Assembly (NCBI RefSeq): GCF_010233585.1
Contig: NZ_CP045997.1
Span: 9,758,808 to 9,822,807, forward strand
Length of the DNA: 64,000 nt
Origin: Spirosoma endbachense
Lineage (GTDB): Bacteria > Bacteroidota > Bacteroidia > Cytophagales > Spirosomataceae
Direction of reading: 5' to 3'
Part shown: positions 43,482 through 51,923 of the stretch, one piece after another
Numbering within the stretch: the first letter of the stretch is position 1
Layout: every line of letters begins with the position of its first letter
Translations under genes and position numbers: made by a program
The notes under the pieces: generated by a model
Databases searched by the model: none
The model's input: only the letters and a program-made list of their open reading frames with translations
Told to the model about the DNA's origin: nothing

Positions 43482-44558
43482 TTATTCACAGCCTTTACTC
43501 TCGATAATAATTTGGGCATCTACAAGTTTATAGGTGGCCCCAATCGCTTCGCAGAGTATATCCATTTTTTCAAATAAATTTTCGTTGTCCAGCGAAGTTG
43601 TCAGTCGGCAATTGCTCAGTTGTTGCTCGTCGAAAATGAGCTCTACCCCATACGTTTTTTCAATGGCCTGCAAAATCTCAGGCAAGCGTGCGTTCCGAAA
43701 TGAAAACTGCTGCAACTCAGTTTGCGGGATAATCGGGATTGGTTTGTCGATGAGAGTACGGGTAAAGTGAGCGTCCGTTTTTGTAAAATCGGCTTGCTGA
43801 TTCGGAGTCAGGATGAGTCCGTCCTGTTCAGGATCAGGATGTTTTCGGCTTTGGGTCGGGAAAACAGATACCCGCCCAGTTTTCACCATTACTTTGATTT
43901 GCTGATCCTGGTCATAGGCGCTCACGCGGAAACTAGTGCCCAGTACCTTCGTCGTAATGGCATTCGCACGGACCAGAAAGGGTTTGGCTGGATTTTTCTG
44001 TACGTCAAAAAAAGCTTCTCCGACCAGGAAAACCTCTCGGATGGTATCGGCAAATGCTTTTCGATACTGAAGTTGTGAACGGGGTTCCAGTGATGCCTGG
44101 CTTCCATCAGGCAAGTTCACTATCTGGACGGTGGCAGTCGTATTAACGACTTGCTCAAACAGCCTGGAATCAAGGGGAACTGTCGCATCAGAATAGGCGA
44201 TTCGGGAGGTATCTTTCTGCGTAAACCACCAGCCTCCAACTGCAATAAGTAGGCTAATGGAGGCCGCGACCCACCAACCCGACCATTGATGTAAAGGACG
44301 AACGGGCGTTTCCTGCTTATTTTCTAAAATTCGCTTATAGATTAAGTCAACTTGCTGTTCCGACGGAAAATCAGCCTCGACCTGCCCATGTAAAGTAAGC
44401 AGAAATTCCCGCGCCTGCCGGATGGAATCCCGTTGACGAGGAAAGTTTAGCAAAACGTCAGCCCAGAAAGCATCGTCACTGGGCGTTCCCTGCAACACCC
44501 ATTTCCGAAAAGCGGGGTCCTGCAAAAAATCATCAGTCGTATAATTCTGGTACATCAA
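43482..44558 (-). CDS. FecR family anti-sigma factor
   Basis: A 358-residue inner-membrane protein. The cytoplasmic N-terminal part (to about 90) would bind the sigma factor. A single membrane helix (WVAASISLLIAVGGWWF near 91-108) is followed by the periplasmic FecR domain (VNLPDGSQASLEPRSQLQYR, REVFLVGEAFFDVQKNPAKP) and a C-terminal STN-like DUF4974 domain (FRNARLPEILQAIEKTYGVE). It would release the ECF sigma factor encoded just upstream when the SusC STN domain signals. The first two codons are both Met; either could be used. Confidence 0.94.
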   Translation of the reverse strand: MMYQNYTTDDFLQDPAFRKWVLQGTPSDDAFWADVLLNFPRQRDSIRQAREFLLTLHGQVEADFPSEQQVDLIYKRILENKQETPVRPLHQWSGWWVAASISLLIAVGGWWFTQKDTSRIAYSDATVPLDSRLFEQVVNTTATVQIVNLPDGSQASLEPRSQLQYRKAFADTIREVFLVGEAFFDVQKNPAKPFLVRANAITTKVLGTSFRVSAYDQDQQIKVMVKTGRVSVFPTQSRKHPDPEQDGLILTPNQQADFTKTDAHFTRTLIDKPIPIIPQTELQQFSFRNARLPEILQAIEKTYGVELIFDEQQLSNCRLTTSLDNENLFEKMDILCEAIGATYKLVDAQIIIESKGCE

Positions 44559-44636
44559 AGCAGTTCTTTTTAGTGAGAATAGTACATTATTTCAACTCAC
44601 TAAGAAAGAGACTGCTTTAACTCGATTTAAACCTAT

Positions 44637-45248
44637 TTAACTATAAAAAAATTTAAGTCCCCAGCCAATGCCTAAAAGGCAGACCATGAACGCCAGTCTT
44701 CTCAGGGTATGTAGTGCTTTTTGGATCACATTACGGGCCCCTTGTTCGCTAATATTCATGATGGCGGCTATCTCGGAATAACTAAAATCCTGATAATAGC
44801 GTAGCAGTAAAGCCTCATATTGACGGGCAGGCAAACAGGTCAGCCAGGATTTAAGCTGAGTGGTTTGAATCTCAATTTCTTCCTCAGAAATTATATCTGC
44901 TTCTACTGAGTCCAGGGTAGGTTGCTCATAATCGGCTTCGGGATTAAATGGTTTGGTATATTCATCCTCAGGACGGAGCGAGCGATGAATTTTACGGCGT
45001 AGCGAGCGAAATAAGTAAAATCGAACGGACTTGGCTTCAGCCAGTTGAGAACGAGTACGCCACAGATCGGTAAACAAATCCTGAATGGCATCCTCAACCA
45101 CGGTCGAATCGCGGTTAATTTTCATGCCATAACTATACAGCACGCGAACAAAGCGTTGGTAGATCCAGGCAAAAGCGACCTCCTCACCATTCCTGAAACG
45201 ATTCCAATAGAGTCGATCTTCCTGATCGGATGCTCCAATATCTTTCAC
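44637..45248 (-). CDS. ECF sigma factor, FecI-like Bacteroidota family
   Basis: A 203-residue sigma-70 protein. Region 2 contains FAWIYQRFVRVLYSYGMKIN, VVEDAIQDLFTDLWRTRSQL and KSVRFYLFRSLRRKIHRSLR. Region 4 contains CLPARQYEALLLRYYQDFSY and the helix-turn-helix SEIAAIMNISEQGARNVIQK. The C-terminal 20 residues are strongly hydrophobic (LAFMVCLLGIGWGLKFFY), which is unusual for a cytoplasmic sigma factor and may tether it to the membrane. It begins the sigma-fecR-susC-susD-quinoprotein series. Confidence 0.94.
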   Translation of the reverse strand: MKDIGASDQEDRLYWNRFRNGEEVAFAWIYQRFVRVLYSYGMKINRDSTVVEDAIQDLFTDLWRTRSQLAEAKSVRFYLFRSLRRKIHRSLRPEDEYTKPFNPEADYEQPTLDSVEADIISEEEIEIQTTQLKSWLTCLPARQYEALLLRYYQDFSYSEIAAIMNISEQGARNVIQKALHTLRRLAFMVCLLGIGWGLKFFYS

Positions 45249-45283
45249 GCCACAAAATAATGCGATTTTTCCCTATTATTCTT
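45249..45283. promoter_or_regulatory. 5' leader of the ECF sigma gene
   Basis: A short T-rich stretch between the sigma start (45248, minus strand) and the palindrome at 45284. The promoter of the sigma-fecR-susCD unit should lie here or just beyond, but no clear box was seen. Confidence 0.25.
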
Positions 45284-45325
45284 CTAATTAATCGAAGCTA
45301 TACAAAAACAGCTTCGATTAATTAG
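45284..45325. promoter_or_regulatory. Perfect 16-bp inverted repeat in divergent promoter region
   Basis: CTAATTAATCGAAGCT (45284-45299) and AGCTTCGATTAATTAG (45310-45325) are exact complements around a 10-nt A-rich spacer. It lies 36 nt upstream of the sigma start and about 240 nt upstream of the divergent SGNH hydrolase start. No coding or terminator role is apparent. The remaining 45326-45561 is AT-rich with no feature I can name. Confidence 0.6.
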
Positions 45326-45561
45326 TTTTAGTGATTACGAACAGATTGTATTCAAAAGGGAAGATTATATGTCTTAACCAATAAGTATACTATAAGAAAT
45401 TTTCCATTTCGGCTATAAAATATTTTTCAATAGGTTTCAATTTTATAGTTGCTTTAGTGCAAATTACTTCACTAGTCTATTCGTTCACGAAAACCCTCTT
45501 TTTTGTACGAAGGCATCAGATAAAAACGCATTATTGGCATAGCTATGCCGAATCAACTAAA

Positions 45562-46392
45562 ATGAACATGAGAAATTGGCTAATACTCATTGCACTGATT
45601 GGTCTAATCAGCTCCTTTAAACCCAAAGAGCTTACCTGGATCGCGATCGGTGATTCGATCACGTACTTGAATGAGCATCGGGACGAAACCGGGAATCGGA
45701 TTACAAAAGGATACATGACCCGAGTTACGGAACAACTTCCCTATATTCATTACACCAATCAAGGCCACAATGGCTGGACTGCTATTAAGATTGCGCAGGA
45801 AATTGAGAAGTTAGGATTGACAAAAGCGGATATTTATTCGGTCTTTCTGGGCACCAACGATTGGTGGGCTGGCCGGCCATTGGGTCGTTTTGACGATTAT
45901 CAACGGAATACAGGGAGCACGACTGTGTATGGCTCGTTCCGGATTATTATCGACAAACTACGTAGTCTTAACCCGCAAGCGCATATCCTGTTGATCACTC
46001 CCATGCAACGGGTGGATTTTGTCTATCTGGCCAATATGAAAAATAACGCTTTTGGCTCATATAAAGCCAAAAACGGGCAATTCCTCGAATCCATCGCCAA
46101 TGCCATCGATTCCATTGGCCGTCACGAAAAATTTGAGGTCGTTGATCTTTATCACCAGAATGGCTTGCAGCTAAAAAAGCTCGTTAAGTATAAGCGACTG
46201 AAAAATCCGGAGACGGGTGTTTACACCAATTATCCCTATCCTAAATTCATTGATGTGCCCTTTGATCCTGAAAAGGACGAGTATCCGTATCCGGTTGACG
46301 CGATAGACCGAACGTATGATGGTCTGCACCCATCCGATAAAGGATACGCCCTGATCAGCCGTAAATTGGTAAAGGCCATGAAAAGATACTAG
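45562..46392 (+). CDS. SGNH/GDSL-type hydrolase
   Basis: A 276-residue secreted esterase-like protein. A short hydrophobic N-terminus (MNMRNWLILIALIGLISSF) is followed by the block I motif WIAIGDSITYLNE (catalytic Ser), the block II-like Gly in NQGHNGWTAIKIA, the block III GTNDWW and block V YDGLHPSDKGY (catalytic Asp/His). Family members deacylate carbohydrates, lipids or peptidoglycan. I chose ATG 45562 because the frame from 45457 adds 35 residues not like a signal peptide; ATG 45568 is also possible. Its stop codon directly abuts the stop of the convergent flavoenzyme gene. Confidence 0.9.
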   Translation: MNMRNWLILIALIGLISSFKPKELTWIAIGDSITYLNEHRDETGNRITKGYMTRVTEQLPYIHYTNQGHNGWTAIKIAQEIEKLGLTKADIYSVFLGTNDWWAGRPLGRFDDYQRNTGSTTVYGSFRIIIDKLRSLNPQAHILLITPMQRVDFVYLANMKNNAFGSYKAKNGQFLESIANAIDSIGRHEKFEVVDLYHQNGLQLKKLVKYKRLKNPETGVYTNYPYPKFIDVPFDPEKDEYPYPVDAIDRTYDGLHPSDKGYALISRKLVKAMKRY

Positions 46393-47688
46393 CTATCCAA
46401 TCAATCGTTTCAGGCCAAACTTTTCTAATTTCTCCCGCTCTCCTGCAACGGTATTGGCGGCTATTTCACCAAACGAAGCACCCTGTTTGTAGCCGTGGCC
46501 CGAATCGCCACCCATTACCCATAGGTTATTGGCGCCGGGATGTGTATCCAGAATAAAATCGGTGTCGGGGGTGCTGGTATACTGGCAGACACGTTGCTCG
46601 ATCAGTGGCTGGCCAACCATTTTAGGGAACCGTCTGGCAATTACGTTTAATGCCATATCCAGTTCTTCTGGTTTTACTGAGCGATTGTAGGTATCAAATC
46701 GATCGGTAACGTTATTGTCTGGGGGAGTTAATCCCAGTTTGAACCCACGAAAATCACTTCCCGGCACACCAAAGGAGCGGAATGGGCCGGTCATGTCCCG
46801 ATCCATCCAGGTCGGCAGTTTATTTTCCATAAGGTCGGATTGACCCGCCGGGCTTGCAAAGAAGAAAACTAACGCTCGGGTCACGGCGAGTTTCTTCGTG
46901 AGTTCCGGGAAAAGACGCGTCAACCACGGCCCACAGGCAAACAGGAACTGATCGGCCTCAAGCACATTGCCATTGGCAAGGGTCACCGAAGTTGCTTTGC
47001 CGCCTTTAATGGATTCCTGTTTTACCTGCTGTTGTAGAAACGTACCGCCTTCTTTGACAAACAAATCACACACCGCCTGACATCCCTTGCGGGCATCCAG
47101 ATAACCCGCCGTTGGATCGTACATCACATGATCCAGTCCTTCTGTTCCTATTTGCGGCCATCGTTTGACGGCATCATCAAGGCTTACTTTCTCGAGGGGC
47201 AGGCCAGCCTTTTTGTAGATGGCCACAGCGGCTTCCGATTCAGCTTTGCTGGATGGATAATTGAACAGGAGCAATCCATTCTGGTGCAGAAGTTTTTGCC
47301 CCATGCGAGGCTCGTTCTCCTTCCAGAGTGTGATGGCGCGCATCGCCATGTCGACGTATATGGGATCACTGTAATAGGCCCGAATCAAGCGGGTTTCTCC
47401 ACCCGAACTTGACTGGTTGTTACCAGGTCCGAATTGATCAACGAGCGTTACTTTATACCCTTTTCGCAGTAAATGCAAAGCCGTCCAGCCACCAAACGCT
47501 CCCGCGCCCACAACCACAATCTTCCCATTTTTCGCAGGCTGTTTGATGAACGATGCCGTACCCGCCTGCGATTCTAAAGGCAAAGCGGTTCCTAAGGCGC
47601 TCAGCATTGCGCCCTGGAGACCATACGTCAATAACTGGCGTCGGTCGATGTGCCCTGGCTTAACTTCATTCTGGCTGTTGATTGCCAT
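46393..47688 (-). CDS. Sarcosine oxidase/MTOX-like FAD-dependent amine oxidase, probably exported
   Basis: A 431-residue DAO-family flavoenzyme. The N-terminus contains a twin-arginine-like signal (HIDRRQLLTYG, then the hydrophobic AMLSALGTALPL). The FAD-binding dinucleotide motif VVVGAGAFGGWTALHLL lies near 58-75. The segment VCQYTSTPDTDF matches the monomeric sarcosine oxidase motif whose Cys carries covalent FAD, and GGDSGHGYKQGASFGEIAAN is the C-terminal FAD-binding loop. It should oxidise an N-methyl or secondary amine or amino acid and yield H2O2. It lies downstream of tldE on the same strand, but 163 bp and a family A palindrome separate them. Confidence 0.9.
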   Translation of the reverse strand: MAINSQNEVKPGHIDRRQLLTYGLQGAMLSALGTALPLESQAGTASFIKQPAKNGKIVVVGAGAFGGWTALHLLRKGYKVTLVDQFGPGNNQSSSGGETRLIRAYYSDPIYVDMAMRAITLWKENEPRMGQKLLHQNGLLLFNYPSSKAESEAAVAIYKKAGLPLEKVSLDDAVKRWPQIGTEGLDHVMYDPTAGYLDARKGCQAVCDLFVKEGGTFLQQQVKQESIKGGKATSVTLANGNVLEADQFLFACGPWLTRLFPELTKKLAVTRALVFFFASPAGQSDLMENKLPTWMDRDMTGPFRSFGVPGSDFRGFKLGLTPPDNNVTDRFDTYNRSVKPEELDMALNVIARRFPKMVGQPLIEQRVCQYTSTPDTDFILDTHPGANNLWVMGGDSGHGYKQGASFGEIAANTVAGEREKLEKFGLKRLIG

Positions 47689-47707
47689 GTTATCAATTCA
47701 TTGATTT

Positions 47708-47816
47708 AGGACTTTGGCTTCGGGCCATAGAGCCGTGCCACCGCACGGCAGACCGTGGTTTGTTTGCGCATTACCAGTAACCGTGGCACGGCTCTATGGC
47801 TCGAAGCCAAAGTCCT
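47708..47816. repeat. Family A palindromic repeat, copy 4 (longest, with extra stem segment)
   Basis: Outer arms AGGACTTTGGCTTCG (47708 onward) and CGAAGCCAAAGTCCT (to 47816) pair perfectly. Next inward both arms carry an extra 8-nt segment (GGCCATA-type on the left, TATGGC-type on the right) absent from copies 2 and 3. The left core has a further 12-nt insertion after GCCGTGCCAC. It lies 36 nt downstream of the tldE stop and 20 nt upstream of the flavoenzyme start. Confidence 0.9.
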
Positions 47817-47851
47817 ATGATTATAAGCGAAAGGAAATTAACGGAGTGATC

Positions 47852-49192
47852 CTAGACAGCATCGGAAAGGGATGTGAACGTAAACTCCCTGATTTTCATG
47901 GCCGGAATGAGGTAGTTGGCAAATGAGCCTTCACTACTCACGACCCGTTCCACCTTACCGAGTGTTTCGAGATTGTTAAGCATGATAACCGGGCTTTCGT
48001 TAAACCGGAAATTCTTGACAGGATGCTTTATTTTACCGTTTTCAATGTAAAATGTCCCATCACGAGTCAGACCGGTGACCAACAGCGATTGAGGATCAAC
48101 GGAGCGGATATACCAGAATTTGGTTACCAAAATACCACGTTGTGTGGTTTTGATCAGTTCTTCCAGCGTGGCGCTCCCTCCTGCCATCATGAAATTGGTC
48201 GGGGGCGGTACCGCCTTTACGCCTTTTTTCTGGGCCCAGAAACGTGAATACGATAAATTTTTGACCACTCCTTTCTCGATCCAGTTGATTTTCTCCTGAG
48301 TCCGACCATCCGACGACCAGGGTGAAGCGGGCAACTCCGGATTAGTCGGGTCCGAATAAATCGTAACCCGCTCGTCCATAATCCGCTCCCCGAGTTTCGT
48401 TTTCCCGCCGGGTTTGCTCAGAAACGAGCGGCCTTCGTCGGCACTACGGGCATCCAGACTACGGAACAGGTGTTCGAGCAGTACGGCAGCCGCGAGCGGT
48501 TCCAGAATAACGGTATATTTACCCGGCTCAATGGCTCGCGCTCCTACAGAGCCAAGGGCTTTCTGAAGGGCAATCTGGGTTGAGGAGTTGGTATTCAGCT
48601 TCGTAAAATCGCTCACTCCCTGAGCGGCAAAACCCGAGCCGGTTCCGTCTTCGGTACGGATCGTCGAACTGAAGTTTACGATCGTTCGGGGGTAATAGGC
48701 AAACAAGCCTTTATTATTCATTATGGCTGAGTAGCCAACCCGATCTTCCAGATAACCGGCCACAGTCTGGTTTTTCGAACGGGCGATCTGAATACTTTGG
48801 GCAACGGCTTTGGCCCGATTTTCCGCTGAAATGGTAGCCGTTGAATCAAAGAAGCCGCTCGGTGGTAAATATGACTGAGGGCCCAGCAATTCGACGTATT
48901 CAGGATTTTCGGGAGCCAGCCTGGCCAGTTCCTCCGATCGGCGCACAACTTTTTCCAGCGAGGCATCGTCAAATTCATCGATGGTAGCCACCCCAACTTT
49001 TTTACCAAAAGCCGACTGTACGGCTAACCGCTTATAAACCAATGAGCCACAGGTTGAGACTTTATTACGGGCATACCGAATATTGCTCCATTCCTCGCCC
49101 TGTAAATTCACCTCGCATTCATCAGCTTTGGAATACGTTAACACTTTAGCCAATAGGGCTTTTACGTCAGCTTCGGGAAGAATTATAGACAT
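47852..49192 (-). CDS. tldE: TldD/PmbA family protein, TldE-like partner
   Basis: A 446-residue protein of the TldD/PmbA fold. It shares the family regions (ECEVNLQGEEWSNIRYARNK near the N-terminus; GKYTVILEPLAAAVLLEHLF in the centre; TLEELIKTTQRGILVTKFWY near the C-terminus) but lacks the HExxxH zinc motif, as expected of the non-catalytic TldE subunit. TldD/TldE heterodimers are Zn proteases that trim peptides such as microcin precursors. ATG 49192 was chosen because homology begins at MSIILPEADVKALLAK. It follows the catalytic tldD gene by 83 nt, so the two form an operon. Confidence 0.9.
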   Translation of the reverse strand: MSIILPEADVKALLAKVLTYSKADECEVNLQGEEWSNIRYARNKVSTCGSLVYKRLAVQSAFGKKVGVATIDEFDDASLEKVVRRSEELARLAPENPEYVELLGPQSYLPPSGFFDSTATISAENRAKAVAQSIQIARSKNQTVAGYLEDRVGYSAIMNNKGLFAYYPRTIVNFSSTIRTEDGTGSGFAAQGVSDFTKLNTNSSTQIALQKALGSVGARAIEPGKYTVILEPLAAAVLLEHLFRSLDARSADEGRSFLSKPGGKTKLGERIMDERVTIYSDPTNPELPASPWSSDGRTQEKINWIEKGVVKNLSYSRFWAQKKGVKAVPPPTNFMMAGGSATLEELIKTTQRGILVTKFWYIRSVDPQSLLVTGLTRDGTFYIENGKIKHPVKNFRFNESPVIMLNNLETLGKVERVVSSEGSFANYLIPAMKIREFTFTSLSDAV

Positions 49193-49275
49193 GGTTATCG
49201 ATTTGATTCTTACGGTATCTGGTTTACAGCAGCCAACGCAATAAGCCCTATCGTAAACCACATTCCGGAAAGCGA

Positions 49276-50976
49276 TTAGATTTTTCTGGCGGTATTAATC
49301 ACATTGACACCGTTGAAACGAGCCGTTGCGCTGCCGTGAGAAACGGCATTGATTTGGATGGGCTGTCCTTTTCCATCAAAAAATGACCCGCCCAACCGAT
49401 AGTCCCGTTCATCGCAGACCTTGACGCAGGAATTCCAGAATTCCTGCGTATTTGACTGATAGGCCACATCTTTGAGCATGCCGACAATCTGACCGTCTTT
49501 AATTTCGTAGAACAATTGCCCTCCAAACTGGAAGTTATACCGCTGCTGATCGATTGAGTACGAACCGTCGCCAATGATATAGATACCTTTTTTCACGTCT
49601 TTAATCAATTCATCGACAGACAGTTGTTCTTTCCCGGCGGCCAGCGACACATTGGCCATGCGCTGAAACTGAACAGACCCCCAGTTATCGGCATAACAGC
49701 ATCCCTGCGACTCGCTCTCACCCAGCATATGGACCTGATCGCGAATAGCCTGATAATTGACCAGAATCCCATCTTTGACCAGATCCCAACGCTTTGTTTG
49801 CACGCCCTCATCGTCGTAACCAACAGCTCCCAGCGAACCAACCTGTGTTTTATCGGCAAAGAGGTTGACCTGCTTACTACCATAATTGAAACGTTTGGTT
49901 TTCCATTTATCAAGGGTGGCAAATGAGGTTCCGGCAAAATTGGCTTCGTAGCCTAAGACACGGTCGAGTTCGAGCGGGTGCCCAACCGATTCGTGGATGG
50001 TCAGCCAGGTGTGCGATGGATCGAGCACCAGGTCGTATTTACCCGCTTCAACCGATTTAGCCGTGAGTTTTTGTTTGGCCTGTTTGGCAGCCGCTACAAC
50101 ATCCTCCAGCATGTCATAGCCCTGGTTATACCGGGTCGTGATGCCCGTTATTTTATCACTCGGATTAACCTGCAGGTATTCATAGCCCATACCCATTGGG
50201 GCGCTGAGGGCATCTCTTGTTTCAAACTTACCGCTCTTGGGATCGATAACCGTTACGGTAAAGCCAGGCCAAAGTCGATGAATATCCTGATCGACATAAG
50301 AACCATCTGAGGAGGCAAAATACTTCTGTTCGTTAACCAGAAATAATTGGGAGTTCACAAAGTTGGCTCCGTTTTTTAACGCTGCCCCATTGACCGCCAT
50401 CAGCAGGTCCACTTTCTCCTTGATAGGAATCTCAAACGCATTTTTCTGAATCGGCGTTTTCCAGTTTCTTTCGCCAAAGCCTTTCTGAGGAGCCAATTGC
50501 ACAGGCTCTTCCGAAAGCATGGCATTGGCTTTTGCCATCGCTACGGCCTTTTCGGCGGCTTTTGCCAATTCGGCTTCTGTCTTCGCATCACCGATAGCAG
50601 CAAACCCCCAACAGCCATCGACAATGACACGCACACCTACACCATAAGACTCCGTATTGGTAATGCTCTGAACCTTGTCTTCACGGGTAATTACGAATTG
50701 GTTGAGATAGCGGCCGATGCGGACATCGGCATACGTTGCCCCTTTCGACTTGGCGGCATTCAGAGCAGCATCGGCCAGCCTTTTTTTTACGGATACATCC
50801 AGGCCCGGATTCAGCAGGGCTTCGGGCGATACCTGACGACCAAAAACGGGAATTTGTGTCAGCGTTAATGCACTGATACCTTTTCCCGTTACGTACATAA
50901 AATCTCTTCGATTCAAGATTGTTTTCCTGCGTTTTGGTTTACAACTAACTGATTTGTTTAGCGCAATAGACAGCAA
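49276..50976 (-). CDS. tldD: TldD-type zinc protease subunit with twin-arginine-like N-terminus
   Basis: A TldD/PmbA family protein of 566 residues from ATG 50976. The catalytic HExxxH motif is present in TWLTIHESVGHPLELDRV, roughly 310-330 residues in. The conserved GRYLNQFVITREDKVQSITN and SYGVGVRVIVDGCWGFAA regions are typical. The N-terminus holds LNRRDFMYVTGKG followed by ISALTLTQIPVFG, which looks like a Tat signal; a TTG at 50916 would place the start exactly at this motif (LNRRDF) and may be the true one. TldD proteins are usually cytoplasmic, so a signal is notable. It is the upstream partner of the TldE-like gene. Confidence 0.9.
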   Translation of the reverse strand: MLSIALNKSVSCKPKRRKTILNRRDFMYVTGKGISALTLTQIPVFGRQVSPEALLNPGLDVSVKKRLADAALNAAKSKGATYADVRIGRYLNQFVITREDKVQSITNTESYGVGVRVIVDGCWGFAAIGDAKTEAELAKAAEKAVAMAKANAMLSEEPVQLAPQKGFGERNWKTPIQKNAFEIPIKEKVDLLMAVNGAALKNGANFVNSQLFLVNEQKYFASSDGSYVDQDIHRLWPGFTVTVIDPKSGKFETRDALSAPMGMGYEYLQVNPSDKITGITTRYNQGYDMLEDVVAAAKQAKQKLTAKSVEAGKYDLVLDPSHTWLTIHESVGHPLELDRVLGYEANFAGTSFATLDKWKTKRFNYGSKQVNLFADKTQVGSLGAVGYDDEGVQTKRWDLVKDGILVNYQAIRDQVHMLGESESQGCCYADNWGSVQFQRMANVSLAAGKEQLSVDELIKDVKKGIYIIGDGSYSIDQQRYNFQFGGQLFYEIKDGQIVGMLKDVAYQSNTQEFWNSCVKVCDERDYRLGGSFFDGKGQPIQINAVSHGSATARFNGVNVINTARKI

Positions 50977-51378
50977 TCAGCACTGTTGCTAAACAGAGGC
51001 AATTGAACAAGGAGGAAAAGTAGGCTATTCAAAATAGTATCGCAATATTATTTCAACTTATTCTCATTTATTATAGATAAAATTCTAAAATTAATTAATA
51101 TATCAAAATAAAATATCAAACTATTAGACTTTCACACTAGACTGGTATATTCATTAACAAGTAACCTGGACCGATTTATTCTTAGGCTATTCGCTGAACC
51201 TGGTTTAAAGTCAATTTTGCTGTGGAGACTAAAAGCAAGCGACTAAAAAATTTTATTGAAACGACGCCATCTCGTAAACGTATCTAAATTTGCTCTTTTT
51301 ACGGTAGTCTATACTTGACAATCCCGGCACGGCGTTTGATAGACAGCTTGTAAATATAACCCATATCTAAATTTAATC
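50977..51378. promoter_or_regulatory. AT-rich divergent intergenic region
   Basis: About 400 bp between the divergent tldD and lipoprotein genes, unusually AT-rich at 51050-51130. A TAAATTTG at 51285-51292 fits the Bacteroidota -7 consensus in the plus direction, with a TTG at 51256-51258 that is somewhat too far away for a standard -33. No small gene or RNA was recognised. Confidence 0.3.
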
Positions 51379-51888
51379 ATGGCTAATCGAAATGCCTTTC
51401 GATCACTCCGCACAATGCTTGTTGCTGTAACTATTATTGGCTGTTTTACGACCGCCTGTAAGAAATCCAGCTCAGGCTCCGACGTTGATCCACGCGATCA
51501 GTACGTAGGAACGTATGACGGCGGAGACAAAGGTTACCAAAGTATTATTACTGTAGGCGCGGTAACATTCAATCCCGAATACGGAACAGCGAGTATTGTC
51601 GTTACGAAGGGGTCAAATCCGAAAGAACTGTATATTGAATCAGGGCAGCAATCGTATAAAGTGACCGCTGAACTCGATGGCGCTAATTTCACGATAATTG
51701 ATAAGTCAAGCAGCCAGATTTTTATCCCGCCCAGCAATACATACACAGGTACGTATAAAGCAACGGGCGTCTTCGGGGTCGATCAGGCATCTGGTAAGAA
51801 TGCGATTGCCATTACGGCAACGACGGAAACGCTGAAAGATGGCTCCCCAATCAGACGGACGGAGATCTATACGGGCTCACGAAAATAA
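51379..51888 (+). CDS. Lipoprotein of unknown function
   Basis: A 169-residue protein with a lipoprotein signal peptide (MLVAVTIIGCFTTAC, acylated Cys probably Cys27) followed by KKSSSGSD. A small beta-rich domain comes after it (DQYVGTYDGGDKGYQSIITV, SYKVTAELDGANFTIIDKSS, YTGTYKATGVFGVDQASGKN). The pattern resembles small beta-barrel lipoproteins of Bacteroidota, but I recognise no named family. It is 35 nt upstream of the beta-lactamase-like gene on the same strand. A terminator-like hairpin follows 53 nt after its stop, inside the next gene. Confidence 0.8.
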   Translation: MANRNAFRSLRTMLVAVTIIGCFTTACKKSSSGSDVDPRDQYVGTYDGGDKGYQSIITVGAVTFNPEYGTASIVVTKGSNPKELYIESGQQSYKVTAELDGANFTIIDKSSSQIFIPPSNTYTGTYKATGVFGVDQASGKNAIAITATTETLKDGSPIRRTEIYTGSRK

Positions 51889-51923
51889 CTATCTTCGTGC
51901 CGCTTCCTAACTCCGGTTCTTTC

